Source of the DNA: Blastococcus sp. VKM Ac-2987
GTDB lineage: Bacteria > Actinomycetota > Actinomycetes > Mycobacteriales > Geodermatophilaceae
Reading direction: 5' to 3'
NCBI RefSeq assembly: GCF_026967805.1
Contig: NZ_JAPVBG010000001.1
Coordinates: 1,488,047 to 1,552,046 of the forward strand
Length of the DNA stretch: 64,000 nucleotides
Both the position numbers and the translations under genes were made by a program. The notes under the pieces are model-generated. The model did not search any database, was not told the origin of the DNA, and was given only the letters and a program-made list of their open reading frames with translations. Positions within the stretch are counted from its first letter, which is position 1. The number at the start of each line of letters is the position of its first letter. Below are positions 40,085 to 48,051 of the stretch, piece after piece.

Positions 40085-40584
40085 GGGGCCACCGCCGCGG
40101 CCAGCTCGTCGGCGAAGCCCAGCCGGGTGGCGATCCGGGCCACCATCTCGTCGGCCCACAGGTCGTCAGCGGTCACGATCGGTCTCAGCTCCTCTGCCGG
40201 CAACCCGTCGTCGGCGAACAGGTCCAGGTCGCCGCCGGGCCAGCCGGTCTCGTCGTCGTCGAAGGCGCCCTCGGTGTCGACGCCGATCCCGTAGCGTTCC
40301 ACCACCTCGGCGGCGAGCACCCACTCGAGCATGGTCGCGTCCGAGATCAGCGCCCGCACCATGCCCCCGGGGCCGTGCCGCAGCGCCACGAAGTACAGCC
40401 GTGAGTCGACGACGAGCACGATCGGCGGCGGCCATCCCCCGGCGCCGGGCTCGCCCAGGGCCCGCTCGAGCACCGGGAGCTCGTCACCGGCGTCGGCCGC
40501 GAGCAGCTCGACCTTCCAGCCTGAGTCGACGCGGGCCACCCGCACCGCGTAGCTCGCCGGTCCCGCCGCAGCGACCTCGCTCAT
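40081..40584 (-). CDS. TadA-associated protein (TIGR03941-like)
   Basis: A 167-residue protein matching the actinobacterial family named putative tRNA adenosine deaminase-associated protein from its constant genomic neighbourhood. Typical parts are the strand pattern YAVRVARVDSGWKVE, the RHGPGGMVRALISDATMLEWVLAAEVVERYG block and an acidic middle (FDDDETGWPGGDLDLFADDGL). The biochemical role is unknown. The ATG overlaps the O-methyltransferase stop (ATGA). The arrangement with tadA and tyrA is as in Mycobacterium tuberculosis. Confidence 0.88.
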   Translation of the reverse strand: MSEVAAAGPASYAVRVARVDSGWKVELLAADAGDELPVLERALGEPGAGGWPPPIVLVVDSRLYFVALRHGPGGMVRALISDATMLEWVLAAEVVERYGIGVDTEGAFDDDETGWPGGDLDLFADDGLPAEELRPIVTADDLWADEMVARIATRLGFADELAAAVAP

Positions 40585-41243
40585 CGCTTGCGCAGCAGGG
40601 TCAGGCCGTCGGCGAGCGGCAGCAGCGCCGTCTCCCACCGCGGATCGGCGGCCAGGGCGGCGTTGAGCTCGGCCAGCGCCCGGTCGGACTCGTCCTGCGG
40701 ATCGAGCACGCGCCCCGACCGCAGCGTGTTGTCCAGGAGCACCACCCCGCCGCGCCGGACCCGGGGGTGCAGCTCCGCGACGTAGGCGGCGTAACCGGTC
40801 TTGTCCGCGTCCACGAACGCCAGGTCGAAGGCTTCCTCCGCCGGCAGCGCCCGGAGGGAGGGCAGCGCGTCGCCGATGCGCAGCTCGATCCGCCCGGCCA
40901 CCCCCGCCCGCTCCCAGTGCCGCCGGGCGACCGCCGTCCACTCCTCGCTGCGGTCCAGGCACAGCAGCGAGCCGTCCTCCGGCAGACCCTGCGCGATGCA
41001 GAGGGCGGAGAACCCGGTGAAGGTGCCGATCTCGATCGCCGTGCGGGCACCCACCGCCGTGGTGAGCAGCCGCATCAGCACACCCTGCTCGGGGGCGATC
41101 TGCATCGTGCCCGGGACCTCGCCCCGCGCGGCCATCTCCGCCGTCTCCCGGATCAGGTCGGCCATCACCGGGTCGACCGGGTCCGAGGAGGCACGGACGT
41201 ACTCCGCGAGCTCCGGGGTGAGCAGGAAGGAACGGGGCGTCAT
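40581..41243 (-). CDS. SAM-dependent O-methyltransferase
   Basis: A 220-residue class I methyltransferase of the caffeoyl-CoA/catechol O-methyltransferase-like family (Methyltransf_3). The SAM loop is IEIGTFTGFSALCIAQGL (about residues 71-88), and the metal-binding Asp block is DLAFVDADKTGYAAYVAEL, followed by GGVVLLDNTLRSG. The acceptor is unknown. The ATG at 41243 is 49 bases from the divergent tyrA start, so the longer frame is excluded. Confidence 0.92.
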   Translation of the reverse strand: MTPRSFLLTPELAEYVRASSDPVDPVMADLIRETAEMAARGEVPGTMQIAPEQGVLMRLLTTAVGARTAIEIGTFTGFSALCIAQGLPEDGSLLCLDRSEEWTAVARRHWERAGVAGRIELRIGDALPSLRALPAEEAFDLAFVDADKTGYAAYVAELHPRVRRGGVVLLDNTLRSGRVLDPQDESDRALAELNAALAADPRWETALLPLADGLTLLRKR

Positions 41244-41292
41244 GGCGCGTGGGGCGGCAGAGGCGGGCGGGTCGGCGTCATAGCCTCTGATC

Positions 41293-42252
41293 ATGGCCGA
41301 CGCCGCACGTCCTGGGGGCACACCCACCGGCGGGGGCCCGTCCTTCCCGGTCCCGACCATGCCCGCTCCCCCGGTCGGCGTGGTGGGGCTGGGCCAGCTG
41401 GGCGGCTCGCTGGCCGCCGCGCTGGCGGCCGCCGGTCGCCCGGTGTCCGGCTGGGACGTCGACCCGGCCGCCCGCGAGGCGGCGGCCGCACGGGGGGTCC
41501 GCATCACCCGGGAGCTCTCCGGCGTCGTCGTCCTCGCCGTGCCCCTGCCGGCGATGGCGACCGCCCTCGACGGGCTGGCCGTCGACCCCGACGCGACGGT
41601 GACCGACCTGGGCTCGGTGAAGGTGCCGGTGCTCGACGCCGTCGGCCGCACCCTGGGACGGCGCTTCGTCGGCGGGCACCCCATGTGCGGCACCGAGCGG
41701 TCCGGCCACGGGGCCACCGACCCCGCGCTGTTCACCGGCGCCCGCTGGGCGCTGTGCCTGGAGCCGGACACGGAGCTGCCGCGGTGGCTGCGCGTCGCCG
41801 AGGTAGCGCTCGCGGTGGGCGCGGAGGTGGTGCCGGTGACCGCCGCCGAGCACGACGACGCCGTCGCCGCGATCAGCCACGTCCCGCACCTGCTGGCCGC
41901 CGCGCTCGCCGCCGCGGCCGCCGACGCCGGTCCGCTGGCCCTCGCGCTGGCAGCCGGGAGCTTCCGGGACGGCACCCGGGTGATCGGCAGCGACCCCGGC
42001 TTCGTGACCGCGATGGTCGAGGGCAACGCGGAACCGGCCGCCGCCGCGCTGGACCGGGTCCTCGCCCAGCTGTCCCGCCCCTGGCCGGAGCTCGTCACCG
42101 CAGGCCACGCCGTCGCCACCCGCACGCCCGGCCGGCGCACCGTCCGGGTGCCGCTGGAGCGCGCTGCCCTGCTCGCCCTCGGCCGCGCCGGCGGGGCGGT
42201 GCACCGCCGGCTGGCCGCCTTCGTCGAGGGCTGGGTGCCGGGCCAGGGTTGA
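41293..42252 (+). CDS. tyrA: Prephenate dehydrogenase
   Basis: Oxidative decarboxylation of prephenate to 4-hydroxyphenylpyruvate in tyrosine synthesis. A Rossmann-type dinucleotide loop GVVGLGQLGGSLAAAL lies near residues 29-44. The catalytic-region blocks TDLGSVKVPVL, GGHPMCGTERSG and AISHVPHLLAAAL (substrate-binding His) are present. At 319 residues it is close to the family size, with an apparently disordered 25-residue start. No ACT domain is fused. It is divergent from the O-methyltransferase gene. Confidence 0.93.
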   Translation: MADAARPGGTPTGGGPSFPVPTMPAPPVGVVGLGQLGGSLAAALAAAGRPVSGWDVDPAAREAAAARGVRITRELSGVVVLAVPLPAMATALDGLAVDPDATVTDLGSVKVPVLDAVGRTLGRRFVGGHPMCGTERSGHGATDPALFTGARWALCLEPDTELPRWLRVAEVALAVGAEVVPVTAAEHDDAVAAISHVPHLLAAALAAAAADAGPLALALAAGSFRDGTRVIGSDPGFVTAMVEGNAEPAAAALDRVLAQLSRPWPELVTAGHAVATRTPGRRTVRVPLERAALLALGRAGGAVHRRLAAFVEGWVPGQG

Positions 42253-42298
42253 CTCCCGTCCCGGTTTCGCGCCCGCGTCCCCGGGCACGGACCTGGGC

Positions 42299-42532
42299 AT
42301 GGACGAGAACGACCTTCTGCAGCGCATCCACGCCCTGGTGGACGAGGAGCACGCGCTGCGCGACAGCAGCGAGCACACCGACGAGACGCGGGCCCGCATG
42401 AGCAGGCTCGAGGCCGACCTCGACCAGTGCTGGGACCTGCTGCGGCAGCGCCGGGCGAAGCGCCAGTACGCCGAGGACCCGGACGAGGCCGAGGTGCGTC
42501 CGGAGCAGCAGGTGGAGAACTACCTCCAGTAG
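42299..42532 (+). CDS. DUF2630 family protein, 77 aa
   Basis: Small all-helical protein matching the DUF2630 pattern: an N-terminal MDENDLLQRIHALVDEEHALR followed by RMSRLEADLDQCWDLLRQRRAKR and VENYLQ at the end. It looks like a helical hairpin or coiled coil. The function is unknown. It lies 46 bases after tyrA on the same strand. Confidence 0.88.
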   Translation: MDENDLLQRIHALVDEEHALRDSSEHTDETRARMSRLEADLDQCWDLLRQRRAKRQYAEDPDEAEVRPEQQVENYLQ

Positions 42533-42534
42533 TC

Positions 42535-42551
42535 GGAGGACCCGGTCCTCC
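42535..42551. terminator. Short hairpin after the DUF2630 gene
   Basis: GGAGGACC (42535-42542) and GGTCCTCC (42544-42551) are perfectly complementary, two bases after the stop codon. A second GCTCGC/GCGAGC pairing follows within 30 bases. The site lies between this gene and the convergent PucR gene, so bidirectional termination is likely. Confidence 0.5.
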
Positions 42552-42606
42552 TCACCGCTCGCACGCTCACGGCGAGCCGCTGGACGGGCCCGCCCACGAA
42601 CGGTCA

Positions 42607-43827
42607 CTAGGCCGAGCGCCGGGCCGGCTCCCCGTGCTCGGTGCCCAGCAGGGCCAGCTGCCAGAGCAGCCGGGAGCGGGGGTCGGTCACCTTCCGGCCG
42701 GTCACCGACTCGATCCGCCGCAGCCGGTGCATGACCGTGTTCCGGTGGCAGTACAGGGCGTCGGCGGCGCGGGTCGGTGACCCGTCGGTGGCCAGGAACG
42801 CGGCCAGCGTGTCCAGCAGCACGTCGCGCTCGTCCTCCGGCAGCTCGAGCAGCCCGCCGAGGGACTGGCCCACCAGGCGGGAGCTGATCTCGGGCGAGTT
42901 GCTCAGCAGCGCCTCGGGCAGCCGGTCGTCGATGCTGACCACGCGGCTCGCCCCGGCCGGCAGGGTGCGCACCGCCGTCTCGGCCAGCCGGTAGGCCGCA
43001 CCGGCCGCCGCGGCACCCACCACGACGTCGGAGACCCCGACCGGACCCTTCGCGGCCCCGCGCAGCAGGGTCAGCAGATCACCGGGGCGGATGGCCGCGA
43101 GCACCACCACGCCCACCTGCGCGTCGCCGCGCACGCCCCACACCGACCGCACGCCGCGCTTCAGCAGCGCCTCGCCGGGGGCGCCGAGCGCCGGCTCCCC
43201 GTCGGGACCGGGCAGCGCCACGACCGCCATGAGCCGCCCGTCGAGCGGCATGGCCAGGACCTCCGAGGCGGTGCGCACGAAGGAGGGGTCGCTCCCCCGG
43301 CCCTCCAGCAGGCCGTCGAGCGCCTGCTGCCGGGCCTGCTCGTCGACGCCGTCGAGCCGCCGCTGCTCCTCCCGGTAGCCCTCGGCGACCGCGGCGCACT
43401 CCGCGTCGTTGCTGCGCCACACCGAGCCGGCGACCTCCAGCAGCAGGGTGTCGTGCTGCCCGGTGCCGTCGCGGGACACCGCGAGCAGCGCCTCCCAGGT
43501 GACCTGGCCGCCGAGGCGGTAGGCGCGCAGCACCGACTCCAGCGGGACGCCCTGGGCCGCCCGCCGGCGGCCCACCGCCCGGGCCGATGCCAGGTGCAGG
43601 GTGCCCGTGCCGGCGGCCGCGCTCATCAGCGACCGCAGCCCGCCCTCCAGGTTCGACCGCGTCGACGTGCGCACGTCCTGCTCGGACTGCTCGACCAGCT
43701 CCCGGTAGGCCGGCTCCGTGCGGGCCAGGACGTCGACCATGCGGTCGGTCATCGCGTCGAGCTGGTCCATCAGCCGCGGCGCCAGCTGCCCGAGCCTGGT
43801 CGCCACCTCCGGACGGAAGGGCTGCAC
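42607..43827 (-). CDS. PucR/CdaR-type transcription regulator
   Basis: A 406-residue regulator. The C-terminal helix-turn-helix of the PucR family (HTH_30) occupies the last 60 residues (FLATDGSPTRAADALYCHRNTVMHRLRRIESVTG). The N-terminal half (about 30-150) is the helical RsbRD/GGDEF-like sensor module found in actinobacterial members (ARAVGRRRAAQGVPLESVLRAYRLGG). The GTG at 43827 has a strong ribosome-binding site (AGGAGGTGA). It is divergent from the branched-chain-type transporter operon and probably controls it; two conserved sites lie between them. Confidence 0.9.
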   Translation of the reverse strand: MQPFRPEVATRLGQLAPRLMDQLDAMTDRMVDVLARTEPAYRELVEQSEQDVRTSTRSNLEGGLRSLMSAAAGTGTLHLASARAVGRRRAAQGVPLESVLRAYRLGGQVTWEALLAVSRDGTGQHDTLLLEVAGSVWRSNDAECAAVAEGYREEQRRLDGVDEQARQQALDGLLEGRGSDPSFVRTASEVLAMPLDGRLMAVVALPGPDGEPALGAPGEALLKRGVRSVWGVRGDAQVGVVVLAAIRPGDLLTLLRGAAKGPVGVSDVVVGAAAAGAAYRLAETAVRTLPAGASRVVSIDDRLPEALLSNSPEISSRLVGQSLGGLLELPEDERDVLLDTLAAFLATDGSPTRAADALYCHRNTVMHRLRRIESVTGRKVTDPRSRLLWQLALLGTEHGEPARRSA

Positions 43828-43857
43828 GCGATCACCTCCTCCTGACGCCGCCGCTGA

Positions 43858-43903
43858 CAGCACAACACGGGACGTGGATGACTGTGCGGTCAGCCCATTG
43901 TGA
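43858..43903. promoter_or_regulatory. Conserved 46-bp element, copy 1
   Basis: Shares with copy 2, at identical spacing, the blocks CAGCACAAC, GAT, CTGTGCGGT and GCCCATTGTGA; the bases between are not conserved. The outer CACAA and TTGTG are inverted to one another. It lies 30 bases upstream of the PucR start codon. Conserved blocks with free spacers at constant distance are what a DNA-binding protein site looks like. Confidence 0.65.
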
Positions 43904-44076
43904 GTGCGAACACAGGAGAGGAGGGTCGGCCCAGCACGGTCGTGACCCAATCGACGCCGGCCCCCGTGACCCGGCGGCCGTCGGCGAGCCCTCACCGGCC
44001 TCCGTCCCACCCGTCCCCACCCGGGTCCCGGAGGTCGCGTACACCCTCCTTCCCGCCGCGCGAGACGCGGGACACA

Positions 44077-44122
44077 CAGCACAACCCGATCTCGCGATCG
44101 CTGTGCGGTGCGCCCATTGTGA
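44077..44122. promoter_or_regulatory. Conserved 46-bp element, copy 2
   Basis: Second copy of the CAGCACAAC ... CTGTGCGGT ... GCCCATTGTGA element, 219 bp from the first and in the same orientation, about 95 bases upstream of the transporter operon start. The PucR-type regulator is the likely binder; this is inferred from position. Confidence 0.65.
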
Positions 44123-44217
44123 CCGCCGACACGGCCGTGCACTCTCAGCGGGACGTACTCGCGACCGACCGTCACCGTCCCCCTCCGGGGTGGTGACCTC
44201 GCCGATGCAGAGGAGCA

Positions 44218-45084
44218 GTGGGCCCCTTGGCGCAGCCGACCGGCAGCCAGCGAACGCAAGAATCACCGCCCACGGCCCGGCTCGAGATGACCGGGATCAA
44301 CGTCGCCTTCGGCGGCGTGCTGGCCCTCACCGACGTGTCGGTGACCGTCGAGCCTGGCCAGGTGCACGGACTGATCGGCCCCAACGGGGCCGGCAAGACG
44401 ACCCTGTTCAACGTCGCCTGCGGCCTGGTCCGCCCGACGTCCGGCCGGATCGTCTGGCGCGGGGAGGAGATGCGCCGGCTGCAGCCCAGCAAGCTCACCT
44501 CCCTGGGCATCGCCCGCACCCTGCAGGGAGTGGGCCTGTTCCCCGGCATGACCGTGCTGGAGAACGTCATGGTGGGCGCGCACCGGCACGCCCGGGCCGG
44601 CTTCTTCTCGGCGCTGGTGGCACTGCCCACGTCCGACAAGGACGAGCGGCTGCTGCGCGAGCGGGCGATGCGGGCGCTGACCGAGCTGAACGCCGAGCGG
44701 TACGCCGGGCGCTACCCCGGCTCGCTGCCCTACCCGGTGCAGAAGCGGGTCGCGCTGGCGCGGGCGCTGGTGTCCGAGCCGGAGCTGCTGCTGCTCGACG
44801 AGCCCGCCAGCGGTCTGTCCGAGGACGAGATGAACGAGCTGGGCGAGCTGATCCGCTCGGTCGTCGGCCGGATGAGCGTGCTGCTCGTCGAGCACCACAT
44901 GGACCTGGTCATGCGGGTCTGCGACCGGATCACCGTGCTCGACTCCGGCAAGCAGATCGCCGCCGGCACCCCGGCGGAGGTCCAGGCCGACCCGGCCGTC
45001 ACCGAGGCCTACCTCGGCGACGCCGTCGAGCCGGGAGACGCCGACGAGCTGACCCACGCCGACGGAGGACGCAACCATGCCTGA
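44218..45084 (+). CDS. Branched-chain-type ABC transporter ATPase, LivG-like
   Basis: A 288-residue ATPase of the HAAT (LivG) family. Walker A is GPNGAGKTT (near residue 53) and Walker B is LLLLDEPASGLSEDE. The signature region is unusual: SLPYPVQKRVALARAL, where LSYGQQRR is common. The C-terminal ITVLDSGKQIAAGTPAEVQADPAVTEAYLG is diagnostic for LivG. The GTG start has GAGGAG in front. First gene of the operon, so it would be the one controlled by the elements upstream. Confidence 0.92.
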   Translation: MGPLAQPTGSQRTQESPPTARLEMTGINVAFGGVLALTDVSVTVEPGQVHGLIGPNGAGKTTLFNVACGLVRPTSGRIVWRGEEMRRLQPSKLTSLGIARTLQGVGLFPGMTVLENVMVGAHRHARAGFFSALVALPTSDKDERLLRERAMRALTELNAERYAGRYPGSLPYPVQKRVALARALVSEPELLLLDEPASGLSEDEMNELGELIRSVVGRMSVLLVEHHMDLVMRVCDRITVLDSGKQIAAGTPAEVQADPAVTEAYLGDAVEPGDADELTHADGGRNHA

Positions 45085-45856
45085 GACCCACGGCAGCACG
45101 GCGGTGTCCGCCACCGGCGGCACCGCGGCCGGCGGCACCGCCACCACCACCCGCCTGCTGGAGGTGGAGAACCTCACCTCCACCTACGGGCCGGTCCGCG
45201 CCCTCGACGGCGTCTCCCTCTCGGCCGAGGCCGGGCGGATCACCGCCGTCCTCGGTGCGAACGGCGCCGGCAAGACGACGCTGCTGCGCACCGTCAGCGG
45301 CCTGGTGCGCCCGGTCTCCGGCCGCGTGGTCCTCGACGGCGAGGACATCACCAAGGCGCCGGTCGAGGCCATGGTCGGCAAGGGCATGGCGCACGTCCCC
45401 GAGGGGCGCGGCGTGATCTCCGAGCTGACCGTCGAGGAGAACCTGCGGGTCGGCGCGCTGTTCCGCGGCAAGGTCGGCAACGAGGAGTACGACCGGGTCT
45501 ACGACCTCTTCCCGCGCATCGCCGAGCGCAAGAACAACGCCGCGCACACGCTGTCCGGCGGTGAACGGCAGATGCTCGTCATCGGCCGGGCGCTGCTGGC
45601 CAAGCCGCGCGTCCTGCTGCTCGACGAGCCGTCCCTGGGCCTGGCCCCGCGCATCGTCGCGCAGATCTTCGGGCTGCTCCGCAAGCTGGTCGACTCGGAG
45701 AACCTCTCGGTGCTGCTGGTCGAGCAGAACGCCCGCAGCGCCCTGTCGGTCGCCGATGTCGGCGTCGTCCTCAACCTCGGCCGGGTGGTGGTCACCGACT
45801 CCGCCCGCACCCTGATGGCCGACGAGGACCTCCGGCACGCCTACCTCGGTTTCTGA
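45077..45856 (+). CDS. Branched-chain-type ABC transporter ATPase, LivF-like
   Basis: A 259-residue LivF-family ATPase. Walker A is GANGAGKTT (near residue 56), the typical MAHVPEGRGVISELTVEENL block follows, the signature is LSGGERQMLVIGRAL and Walker B is LLLDEPSLGLAP. The first 25 residues are a Thr/Ala/Gly-rich extension. Its ATG lies inside the last codons of the LivG gene (8-base overlap), which couples their translation. Confidence 0.94.
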   Translation: MPETHGSTAVSATGGTAAGGTATTTRLLEVENLTSTYGPVRALDGVSLSAEAGRITAVLGANGAGKTTLLRTVSGLVRPVSGRVVLDGEDITKAPVEAMVGKGMAHVPEGRGVISELTVEENLRVGALFRGKVGNEEYDRVYDLFPRIAERKNNAAHTLSGGERQMLVIGRALLAKPRVLLLDEPSLGLAPRIVAQIFGLLRKLVDSENLSVLLVEQNARSALSVADVGVVLNLGRVVVTDSARTLMADEDLRHAYLGF

Positions 45857-45890
45857 CCCTCCCCGCACTGCCAGGAAGGCTTCCTCCTCC

Positions 45891-46775
45891 GTGGACTACT
45901 TCGTCAACGTGACCCTCACCGGGTTGACCCAGGGCATGATCTACTCGGCCTTCGCCCTGGCCCTGGTGCTCATCTGGCGATCGACCCGCATCGTCAACTT
46001 CGCCCAGGGCTCGATGGCCGCGGCCACCACGTTCATCGCCCTCGCGCTGATCCAGGCCGGCCAGTCCTACTGGGTGGCGCTGATCGTCGCCCTGCTCTCC
46101 GGCTTCCTCCTGGGCGCGATCGTCGAGCGGGTGATCATCCGCCCGGTCGAGGGCGGCCCCGAGCTCAACGCCGTGATCGTGACCCTCGGCCTCTTCGTCG
46201 CGATCCAGGCGGCCATCGCCATCATCTTCGGCTCGTCGTTCCAGTCGTTCCCGACCCCGTTCGGCGTCCGGGGCTTCGAGGTCGGCGACACGACGATCCC
46301 GCTGACCCCCACCAGCCTCTACATCATCGGCTCGGTGCTGCTGACGATGGCGCTCCTGGTCGCCCTGTTCCGGTTCACCCGGATCGGCCTGGCCATGCGC
46401 GCCTCGGCGTTCAGCCAGGAGGTCGCCCGGCTGCTCGGCGTCAAGGTGGGCAGCATGCTCACCCTCGGCTGGGGGCTGGCCGCCGTCGTCGGTTCGCTGG
46501 CGGGCCTGCTCATCGCCGGTGGCACGTTCGTCTGGCCGGCCTACATGGACGCGCTGATCGTGTTCGGCTTCGTCGCCGCGATCATCGGCGGGCTCGACTC
46601 GCCGGTCGGCGCGATCGTCGGTGGGCTGATCCTGGGCCTGGCGCTGAGCTACGTGAGCGGCTACGCGCCGCGCGGCAGCGCGCTGGTCAACATCTCGGCC
46701 CTGGTGATCCTCATCGTCGTGCTGCTGGTGCGGCCCGGCGGCCTGTTCAGCAGCACCACGGCTCGGAGGGCATGA
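45891..46775 (+). CDS. Branched-chain-type ABC transporter permease, LivH-like
   Basis: A 294-residue permease with about eight transmembrane segments. The start (TLTGLTQGMIYSAFALALVLIWRSTRIVNFAQGSMA) and the AFSQEVARLLGVKVGSMLTLGWGLAA loop are hallmarks of LivH. It pairs with the LivM-like subunit encoded next. GTG start, 34 bases after the LivF gene. Confidence 0.94.
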   Translation: MDYFVNVTLTGLTQGMIYSAFALALVLIWRSTRIVNFAQGSMAAATTFIALALIQAGQSYWVALIVALLSGFLLGAIVERVIIRPVEGGPELNAVIVTLGLFVAIQAAIAIIFGSSFQSFPTPFGVRGFEVGDTTIPLTPTSLYIIGSVLLTMALLVALFRFTRIGLAMRASAFSQEVARLLGVKVGSMLTLGWGLAAVVGSLAGLLIAGGTFVWPAYMDALIVFGFVAAIIGGLDSPVGAIVGGLILGLALSYVSGYAPRGSALVNISALVILIVVLLVRPGGLFSSTTARRA

Positions 46776-47962
46776 CCATGAGCGACCTGCAGAGCCCCGC
46801 GTCCACCGGCACCGCCGGCAAGGCCAGCGACGATGCCCCGGTCAAGGCCACCGCCGGGGGCGACGCGCCCTCGGCTCCGGCGACGACCGGCCGCTCCTTC
46901 CTCCCGCAGTCCACGCTGCTGCGCCACCTGCTGGTGCTGGTCGTGTGCGCCGTGCTCGCCGTGGCGATCCTCGAGCTGACCAGTCCGTTCCAGAACTCGC
47001 AGCTGGCGACCCTCACCTACTACGCCATCGCCGCCGGCGGCCTGACCGTGCTCACCGGCATGAACGGCCAGATCTCGCTCGGCCACGGGGCGCTCATGGC
47101 GGCCGGCGCCTACACCACGGCGCTGCTCCTCGATGCCGAGGAGCCGCTCCCGCTGCCGGTCATCCTGCTGGCCGCCATCGTGGTGGCCACGGCGATCGGT
47201 GCCCTCGTCGGGGTGGCCGCCGCCCGCCTGCACGGCCCCTACCTGGCCGGTGCGACGCTGGCCCTGGCCGTGGGTCTGCCCGGTCTGGCGATCTACTTCC
47301 ACGACATCTTCGGCGGCGAGCAGGGCATGCGGGTGCGCGCCCCGCAGGCTCCGGAGTGGTTCGACGGCTTCATCTCCGCGGTGTCGGGCAACAACGCCTC
47401 GAGCACCAAGTGGCTGGCCTACGTCGGTGCGATCTGCCTGCTGATCACCTACTTCTTCCTGGCCAACCTGGTCCGCAGCCGGATCGGGCGGACCTGGCGG
47501 GCGGTGCGCGACCAGGAGGTCGCCGCCGAGCTGGCCGGCATCAACCTCGGGGCCTGGCGGGTGCTTGCGTTCGTCGTCAGCGCCGCTGCGGCCGGGCTGG
47601 CCGGTGGCGTGCTGGCCATCGTGGTCCGCCTCGCCGCGCCCAGCGGCTTCACCATCGTGCTGTCGCTGGCACTGCTCACCGCGATCGTCATCGGCGGGCT
47701 GGGCAGCCTGACCGGCGCCCTGCTCGGTTCGGCGCTGCTGGTCTTCCTCCCGCCGTTCGTCACCAACCTCGGCGGCGACTTCGGGCTCAGCCAGACCGAG
47801 GCCGCCCAGCTGGCGCCGTTCGTCTACGGCGTCGTGCTCATCGTGGTGATGATCTTCGTCCCGGCCGGCTTCGTGGGGACCATCCGCCTCCGCTGGATGA
47901 CCCGCAAGGCCAAGCGGGCGATGGCTCAGGCCGGCGCCGACGGCGCGAGCAGCAGGGGGTGA
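46772..47962 (+). CDS. Branched-chain-type ABC transporter permease, LivM-like
   Basis: A 396-residue permease. An Ala/Thr-rich polar leader of about 45 residues precedes the first helix, and the LivM hallmark GLTVLTGMNGQISLGHGALMAAGAY follows (about residues 88-112). The coupling loop reads RDQEVAAELAGINLGAWRVLAFVVSA. Its ATG overlaps the LivH stop (ATGA). The C-terminus is basic and cytoplasmic. Confidence 0.94.
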   Translation: MTMSDLQSPASTGTAGKASDDAPVKATAGGDAPSAPATTGRSFLPQSTLLRHLLVLVVCAVLAVAILELTSPFQNSQLATLTYYAIAAGGLTVLTGMNGQISLGHGALMAAGAYTTALLLDAEEPLPLPVILLAAIVVATAIGALVGVAAARLHGPYLAGATLALAVGLPGLAIYFHDIFGGEQGMRVRAPQAPEWFDGFISAVSGNNASSTKWLAYVGAICLLITYFFLANLVRSRIGRTWRAVRDQEVAAELAGINLGAWRVLAFVVSAAAAGLAGGVLAIVVRLAAPSGFTIVLSLALLTAIVIGGLGSLTGALLGSALLVFLPPFVTNLGGDFGLSQTEAAQLAPFVYGVVLIVVMIFVPAGFVGTIRLRWMTRKAKRAMAQAGADGASSRG

Positions 47963-48012
47963 GGGCGACCCCTTCGACCCGCCGCTTCCGGCCGCTCCAC
48001 CCCACCCATACT

Positions 48013-48032
48013 CCCGGGCACCGATGCCCGGG
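48013..48032. other. Intercistronic hairpin before the binding-protein gene
   Basis: CCCGGGCA (48013-48020) and TGCCCGGG (48025-48032) form a perfect 8-bp stem with a 4-base loop, 19 bases upstream of the TTG start of the binding protein. It could protect or set apart the highly needed binding-protein mRNA. Confidence 0.5.
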
Positions 48033-48051
48033 CCGCACCAGAGGAGAACCG

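Larger units (their letters stand above)
43828..44217. promoter_or_regulatory. 390-bp divergent control region, PucR gene and transporter operon
   Basis: No gene is supported; short frames through it only translate the repeats. It contains two copies of a conserved 46-bp element (next entries), a GAGGAG before each start, and must hold promoters in both directions, although I cannot assign them. Confidence 0.6.
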
